DNA of 64,000 nucleotides, from NCBI GenBank assembly GCA_014872875.1, contig WKFI01000011.1, forward strand, positions 124,001-188,000, in the 5' to 3' direction. This document shows, piece after piece, positions 59,484 to 64,000 of the stretch; position 1 is the stretch's first letter, and each line of letters opens with the position of its first letter. The notes under the pieces are model-generated. The model was not told where the DNA came from and ran no database searches. It saw only the letters and a list, made by a program, of their open reading frames with translations. The translations under genes were made by a program, and so were the position numbers. The DNA comes from Paracoccaceae bacterium (GTDB lineage: Bacteria; Pseudomonadota; Alphaproteobacteria; Rhodobacterales; Rhodobacteraceae).

Positions 59484-61102
59484 TTCGAAACATCCTCTTC
59501 AGCACGTTCATGCGCCAGTGTTCCGTCCCATTCGCCTTCGGGAATTTTGGGTATTTCCGGATCAGCAATGTAGGACGGTGTCATGATTTGCGTGCCATTC
59601 TCGTTAAAAATATCGACAATATTCTGGTGCAGATCGGACTTGATCTTGGGGATACTGCCGCCCCGCGACGTGTAAGCATTGATCTCGTAATTGATGGCAT
59701 AATCAGCCAGCTGCGACCACAGGACAAAAGGCGCAGGACTCTTCTTCAGCCCAGTGGTTCGGCGCGCTGCTTCGACCAACATGGCTTCAACCTTTTTTGG
59801 CGGTTCTTCATATCCGATGCCCACGGTCGAGTGGATCAGCAACCCCCGTCCGTCGATGGTGCGGGTATAGTTCACCACTTCGGAATTCAGGAGCTGTGCA
59901 TTGGGAATGCTGATCATTTCGTTCTTCACCGATTTGATGACCGTCTCCATCAGTTTGACTTCCATCACATCGCCCAGCTTGTCCCCCACCTGGATGCGAT
60001 CGCCCACATTGGCGCTGCGCCGATAAATCACGAAAAGCCCAGACATCATGTTCGATACGACCGTGTTGGACCCCAACGACACCATGACACCGGCCAGAAT
60101 GGTCAGCCCTTGAAAGGCCTGCGAATCCGAGCCTGGGATGTAGGGCGCGGCAAAGACAAAGGCGATCAGGATGATCACCACCTTGGCCAGAAACAAGGTC
60201 GGCGCCACCCAGTGCTTTTCGAAGTTGCGGATCTCGAAAACCCCTTGTTCAAGGTTGTCAAAGAACAGGTTCACCCCGTCGATAAGGTTCTTCGTCACAA
60301 ATGCGATGATCACCAGCATGATGATATTTGGGATATAGCCCACCGCCCCCATGACCACGCTGTAAAGCGGCGCACTGACATAGTTCAGAAGCAGCTGCGC
60401 GACGGGGCGGGTTTCCGGAAAGGACAGCAACACGAAAGACAAGTAATAGTAAAACAGGATCAGATAGATCACCCACATGATGACATGAAGCAGGTAGACA
60501 AGCAGTCCGACAACGGCCCGACGTTGCAAGATCGACTTGGTTGCTTCCTCGACCTTTTCCAACCTCCGTTCGGCCAGCCGCATCAACGTGTTGTGCAGCC
60601 GCCCTCGCCTGGCAAAGAAAAAATACGAGACAACGATAAACGCCACTGACCACGCAAACGCCGATACTGCGCTGTTGACCAGCGCCTCCTGCGTGCGGGC
60701 TGCTCGGTATTGCAGGATCGCCGCTTCGATCGCCTCGGCATGCAATCCGGCAAGAACCTCCAGCTCGATCTGTTCGAACTCGGCATCGGCTTCGGTGGCG
60801 ACGGTCACCATTGTGCCATCAACCAGGATTTCCTTTCCGAAAACTGCGTCGCGGACCTGAATGGTTATAGTTTCAGCCTCAGACGCTTCGGCCGCCGCGA
60901 CGATCCTACTCTGTACCCGGTCAGCACGTTCACGGGCCGGCAGGGCCGTAGATCCACGCAGCACAAACAGCTCTTCCCCGTCCACCTCGACCGAGGCGAG
61001 GAAATCGGAATCCTGCGACTGCTCGGTCGGAGTGTCCGGCACGGTCTGCGCGCTTACAGGCGCCGAAACAAGCACAAACGAGCCGAGGAGCAGGACCAGC
61101 AT
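59480..61102 (-). CDS. MscS-family mechanosensitive ion channel
   Basis: An MscS-type channel of about 540 residues. A signal-like hydrophobic stretch ends in SAPVSA|QT; a periplasmic region of about 120 residues follows, then five to six membrane helices. The pore helix region TILAGVMVSLGSNTVVSNMMSGLFVIYRR and the beta domain VGDRIQVGDKLGDVMEVKLMETVIKSVKNEMISIPNAQLLNSEVVNYTR are well conserved. It releases solutes on hypo-osmotic shock. The start is uncertain: the ATG at 61102 has no ribosome binding site; in-frame TTGs at 61123 and 61168 are alternatives, the latter giving a basic N-region. Its stop overlaps the helical protein gene. Confidence 0.88.
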   Translation of the reverse strand: MLVLLLGSFVLVSAPVSAQTVPDTPTEQSQDSDFLASVEVDGEELFVLRGSTALPARERADRVQSRIVAAAEASEAETITIQVRDAVFGKEILVDGTMVTVATEADAEFEQIELEVLAGLHAEAIEAAILQYRAARTQEALVNSAVSAFAWSVAFIVVSYFFFARRGRLHNTLMRLAERRLEKVEEATKSILQRRAVVGLLVYLLHVIMWVIYLILFYYYLSFVLLSFPETRPVAQLLLNYVSAPLYSVVMGAVGYIPNIIMLVIIAFVTKNLIDGVNLFFDNLEQGVFEIRNFEKHWVAPTLFLAKVVIILIAFVFAAPYIPGSDSQAFQGLTILAGVMVSLGSNTVVSNMMSGLFVIYRRSANVGDRIQVGDKLGDVMEVKLMETVIKSVKNEMISIPNAQLLNSEVVNYTRTIDGRGLLIHSTVGIGYEEPPKKVEAMLVEAARRTTGLKKSPAPFVLWSQLADYAINYEINAYTSRGGSIPKIKSDLHQNIVDIFNENGTQIMTPSYIADPEIPKIPEGEWDGTLAHERAEEDVSK

Positions 61103-61349
61103 CCCGAAGAATAGCCCGGTCAAATTTGTCCCGGCCTTTTCCCGTCCACACTCCCGGTGCGCCCTCAATACAATAGACTGCAGATAGTTCCGTCCGACCA
61201 AGCCTTGCACGATCCCCGTACCTCCCAGTGTTTTCAGGACTGTTCTGTCCAAGTTCACCGGATAAGCGTCTGTATGTCTACAGTTTTGGAGGAAGAGTTC
61301 AGTGTTGTGCAGGGCCGGATCACGCATGTCCTATTCGACCCGACGGGAT

Positions 61350-61376
61350 GGGCGCGGCGAAACCTCCGCCACGCCC
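61350..61376 (-). terminator. Hairpin after the DUF4399 gene
   Basis: GGGCG-c-GGCG and CGCC-a-CGCCC pair with one mismatch around a 7-base loop, 10 bp beyond the DUF4399 stop. No T-run, so only a possible terminator. Confidence 0.4.
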
Positions 61377-61385
61377 TATGGTGCC

Positions 61386-61826
61386 TTAGTTCACTGTAAT
61401 CGTAATCTGTTGGGAATAAATCGGGTCGGCATGCGGGATATGAAAGTGGTCGCCAACCACCAATTGCAGCGTATGCTGTCCCGCTGGCAGGTCGAGCGTG
61501 ACTTCGGTCTGACCACCACCGAAATGCTTGTGATTGTCATCCGCGGGAATGCCTTCGTCAAAGGCGTCAAGCGTATCGGGGCCATAGGCTTCGGCATTGA
61601 TCAGCAGATGGTGATGGCCGGTATTGTCCCATTCTACCCCGGCAGGAGCCACACCCATACCGTTCATACCAAATTGCACGGTCACCGGCGAACTGACCGT
61701 TGCTCCATCCTCAAGGTTGACAAAATAGACCTTGGCCCCGTCGGGCGCTGCCGTATCGCGGGCAAAGCCCATGGTAGCGGCGGCCAGTGTGGAAAGGACT
61801 GCAACAGAAATCGCGAACTTGTTCAT
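61386..61826 (-). CDS. DUF4399 exported protein
   Basis: A 146-residue exported DUF4399 protein. The start ATG at 61826 follows AGGAGGAG; residues 1-22 form a signal peptide (ending GFA). The mature part has the family's VYFVNLEDGATVSSPVTVQFGMNGMGVAPAG, a histidine-rich NTGHHHLLINAE and GGGQTEVTLDLPAGQHTLQLVVGDHFHIPH, all expected in an immunoglobulin-like fold. The clustered histidines could bind metal. It is divergent from the ECF sigma gene with only about 80 bp between, so it may belong to that sigma factor's regulon. Confidence 0.88.
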   Translation of the reverse strand: MNKFAISVAVLSTLAAATMGFARDTAAPDGAKVYFVNLEDGATVSSPVTVQFGMNGMGVAPAGVEWDNTGHHHLLINAEAYGPDTLDAFDEGIPADDNHKHFGGGQTEVTLDLPAGQHTLQLVVGDHFHIPHADPIYSQQITITVN

Positions 61827-61906
61827 GGAAAACTCCTCCTCGGTCGGTTCTTGTAGCGTACAGGCAAAACCCGCATCGCCCAAACAACACGCGAAAGGTT
61901 CAACTT

Positions 61907-62434
61907 ATTCGGTTCTTCGGTCCAAAAAATGCGGAACGCGAAATCCGGGCAGGCCTGCCGGCACTCTATCCGCGTCTGTGGCGGTTTGCCCTGGCGCTGT
62001 CCGGGCGGCGCGATTGGGCGGATGAGCTGGCGCAGATGACCTGCCTGCGCGCATTGGAGCGATCGGAGAGTTACACGCCTGGTACCCATCTGGATCGCTG
62101 GCTGTTTCGCCTGACCCGAAATATCTGGCTGAACGAACTGCGATCACGCCGCGTGCGGCAGGGCGCCGGGCTCGTGGCGGTCGAAGAGACCGACATTTCG
62201 GATCCCGCACCGGCAATGGAAACGAATATTCTGGCCCGTCAGGTGTTGGACAAGGTGAACCAATTGCCTGCGGCCCAGCGCGAGACGGTCCTTCTCGCCT
62301 ATGTCGAAGGCTATAGCTACAAGGAGACCGCCGAGATCCTCGACATCCCGATCGGCACGGTGATGAGCCGCCTGTCCAGCGCGCGGAAATCACTTGCAGA
62401 CCTGGGCGCGGACCGGCAAGGACGGGTCGGATGA
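61907..62434 (+). CDS. ECF-family RNA polymerase sigma factor, non-canonical start
   Basis: An ECF sigma factor of about 175 residues. Region 2 (LPALYPRLWRFALALSGRRDWADELAQMTCLRALERSESYTPGTHLDRWLFRLTRNIWLNELRSRR) and region 4 (LPAAQRETVLLAYVEGYSYKETAEILDIPIGTVMSRLSSARKSL) are complete. No ATG, GTG or TTG lies close to the expected N-terminus: the nearest in-frame start is a GTG at 61787 inside the divergent DUF4399 gene. I place the start at ATT 61907, which gives a normal N-terminus with GAAAGG eight bases upstream; this is tentative. It is translationally coupled (ATGA) to an anti-sigma factor. Confidence 0.85.
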   Translation: MRFFGPKNAEREIRAGLPALYPRLWRFALALSGRRDWADELAQMTCLRALERSESYTPGTHLDRWLFRLTRNIWLNELRSRRVRQGAGLVAVEETDISDPAPAMETNILARQVLDKVNQLPAAQRETVLLAYVEGYSYKETAEILDIPIGTVMSRLSSARKSLADLGADRQGRVG

Positions 62435-63162
62435 CACAGCACCGCCTAATAAGCGATGCCGAGCTGACGGCATATCTGGACGGCGAAGCCGAGCCCGAGC
62501 TTCTGCGCGAGATCGAGACGCAGCTGGCCACTGATTCCGAGATGCAGACCCGCCTGTCGGCGTTGGAGATCCCGATGGAGGCATTGCGTGTGGGCTTTGA
62601 CCGGCAAGTTCAGACCGCGCCAGCCATGCCACCGCTACCAACCGCAGACCGAAGGCGCTTCGGAGTTGTGCCTTTTGCCAGCGGTTTGGCAGCCGGGTTG
62701 GCGATCGCCATGATTGCGGGCTGGTTCCTGCGCCCCGCACCTTGGGAAGGCTGGGCACGTTTTGCGGCGGCCTACCAGACACTGTACGTAACCGAAACGC
62801 TGGCCTCGGTAGAGGCAAGCCCTGACGACATTGCAAAACAGCTTTCGGAGCTCGGGCAAAGCTTTGGACTGGATCTGACCCCGGTCACAGCTGTCGATGG
62901 TATGGAGTTCAAGCGCGGGCAGACGCTGGGCTTCAATGGCAAACCGCTGGCACAGCTGGCCTTCCTGACCCCCGACGGGGTACCGGTGGCCTTTTGCATC
63001 ATTCGTTCAAATGGCGCTGAGACGACTGCGATGCGCAGCGGGGCCATTCAGGGGCTGGCGGCAGCACAATGGAGCCGGGATGGTTATGGTTTCCTGCTGG
63101 TCGGCGGGCAGGATCAGGCCCTGATCGACCGCGCCGCACAGGACCTGTCCCAACAGATCTGA
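62431..63162 (+). CDS. Anti-sigma factor, single-pass membrane protein
   Basis: A 243-residue protein with an N-terminal cytoplasmic anti-sigma-like region (ISDAELTAYLDGEAEPELLREIETQLATD), one membrane helix at about 79-97 (VPFASGLAAGLAIAMIAGW), and a periplasmic domain. The zinc HxxxCxxC motif of ZAS-type anti-sigma factors is absent. Its ATG lies within the sigma gene's stop, a typical sigma/anti-sigma arrangement. The signal it senses is unknown; the periplasmic domain carries one Cys (AFCIIRS). Confidence 0.85.
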   Translation: MTQHRLISDAELTAYLDGEAEPELLREIETQLATDSEMQTRLSALEIPMEALRVGFDRQVQTAPAMPPLPTADRRRFGVVPFASGLAAGLAIAMIAGWFLRPAPWEGWARFAAAYQTLYVTETLASVEASPDDIAKQLSELGQSFGLDLTPVTAVDGMEFKRGQTLGFNGKPLAQLAFLTPDGVPVAFCIIRSNGAETTAMRSGAIQGLAAAQWSRDGYGFLLVGGQDQALIDRAAQDLSQQI

Positions 63163-63304
63163 CCCGGCACCGTTCGGCGGAGCGCTTGTTTCCATGTCGC
63201 AAACGATCCCCGACAAAACCCTGATATTATCCAACCCCTGCCGCGTTCTTGCCCAGATTGGGAGACAGAAAGAACCTCGACACGTACTAGCCGAGGACGC
63301 GCCG

Positions 63305-64000
63305 ATGGACCGACTGACCGAAATGGAAGCCTTCGCCAATGTGGTGGATCAGGGAGGTTTCACTGATGCCGCCAAGAAGATGGGTATTTCGAAATCGGCC
63401 GTCTCGAAACATGTTTCGAGCCTTGAGGCCCGCCTGGGCGCACGCTTGCTGAACCGCACCACGCGTCGCGTCAGCCCTACCGAAATCGGCCTGGCCTATT
63501 ACGATCGCGCCCGCCGGGTTCTGAACGATGCCGGTGAAGCAGACGCGCTGGTGACCTCGATGCAATCTGCACCTTCAGGTCTGTTGCGGATTTCGGTTGC
63601 AACCGATTTCGGCGTCAACCACCTGTCACCCGTCTTGTCGGAGTTTCTGGCCGACTTTCCGGACATCACCGTGAACATGGTGCTCAACAATCGCTACGTG
63701 GAACTGATTTCCGAAGGCTTCGACATGGCCGTTCGGATCGGGGAACTGGAAGACAGCACCCTTCGCGCCCGCAAACTGACCGAGACAAACAAACGCATGA
63801 TCGCCAGCCCGGCCTATTTCGAGAAATACGGTCGTCCCCAGAAAATCGACGATCTGAACGAACACAAGCTTCTGCATTACTCGAACCAGTCCAGCGGCAA
63901 CGTCTGGAAGTTGACCGCCCCATCCGGCGAAAAGCGCCAGGTGCGCACGGCCGGATGGTTGAGCGTCAATGACGGACAATCCCTGTTGAACGCCGCAATC
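63305..64000 (+). CDS. LysR-family transcriptional regulator, cut by the right edge
   Basis: The first 232 codons of a LysR regulator from the ATG at 63305 (GAGGA nine bases upstream). The helix-turn-helix MDRLTEMEAFANVVDQGGFTDAAKKMGISKSAVSKHVSSLEARLG belongs to the DsdC/AaeR-like branch, followed by NRTTRRVSPTEIG and an effector domain (LLRISVATDFGVNHLSPVLSEFLADFPDI). The frame is still open at base 64000, so about 60-70 codons lie beyond the window. No target is visible. Confidence 0.9.
   Translation, partial: MDRLTEMEAFANVVDQGGFTDAAKKMGISKSAVSKHVSSLEARLGARLLNRTTRRVSPTEIGLAYYDRARRVLNDAGEADALVTSMQSAPSGLLRISVATDFGVNHLSPVLSEFLADFPDITVNMVLNNRYVELISEGFDMAVRIGELEDSTLRARKLTETNKRMIASPAYFEKYGRPQKIDDLNEHKLLHYSNQSSGNVWKLTAPSGEKRQVRTAGWLSVNDGQSLLNAAI

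Noticed and set aside
57859-59586. A 575-codon plus-strand frame
   Set aside because: Antisense to the SYLF and helical protein genes, which have signal peptides, ribosome binding sites and coupling to the MscS gene.

Overview
The window is a GC-rich alphaproteobacterial chromosome segment. Its gene content and order point to the Roseobacter group of the Rhodobacteraceae: an RpoH-type sigma factor with a ChaN-like partner, tripartite tricarboxylate transporters, paired imelysins, GMC and acyl-CoA catabolic operons, and many LysR regulators. This is inferred from gene families read by eye; no 16S or database search was possible. There is no CRISPR array, insertion sequence, integrase or phage gene. 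The one RNA gene seen is a tRNA-Ser(GCU).

Layout. 1-16.7 kb is mostly housekeeping: coaBC (cut by the edge), chaN-like/rpoH, cobU with a phosphatase, a GST, comM, gshB, yraN/rsmI, a lipoprotein, glnD-murJ-crp/fnr, a DUF2892 membrane peptide behind a striking palindrome, a rhomboid that has lost its catalytic residues, and trpS. 16.8-24.3 kb is catabolic: a LysR and GMC oxidoreductase pair faces a five-gene acyl-CoA operon (dehydrogenase, Rdx protein, ADP-forming CoA ligase, DJ-1 protein, CaiD-like hydratase). 24.4-28.0 kb is an imelysin/DUF1513 iron-type cluster that lacks the usual di-haem gene. 28.5-31.5 kb is copper efflux (copA-cueR) with a textbook CueR promoter. 31.6-37.3 kb holds lldD, an exported nitroreductase-like protein with its MarR gene and a large operator, trpA, ychF and the tRNA.

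37.3-46.3 kb looks like an accessory block beside the tRNA: a gene-poor stretch, LysR, a TctCBA transporter, a CoA-transferase plus CitE-like lyase (probably uptake and activation/cleavage of a di- or tricarboxylic acid), a LysR gene broken by an amber codon, and a short signal-peptide remnant. 46.3-51.6 kb has an AraC regulator, its probable direct-repeat operator, a two-subunit molybdenum hydroxylase (iorAB type), a cardiolipin synthase and a LysR.

51.7-56.5 kb is the most interesting system: five tightly linked genes (PF06684 protein, alpha/beta hydrolase, flavin reductase with a degenerate Nudix-like tail, luciferase-like monooxygenase, aldehyde dehydrogenase). They look like a two-component flavin monooxygenase pathway that opens a ring or C-N bond, hydrolyses the product and oxidises the resulting aldehyde. 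The substrate is unknown. The right end carries GFA and ChaC proteins, envelope/stress genes (SYLF protein, helical membrane protein, MscS channel, DUF4399), an ECF sigma/anti-sigma pair whose sigma has no ordinary start codon nearby, and a LysR cut by the edge.
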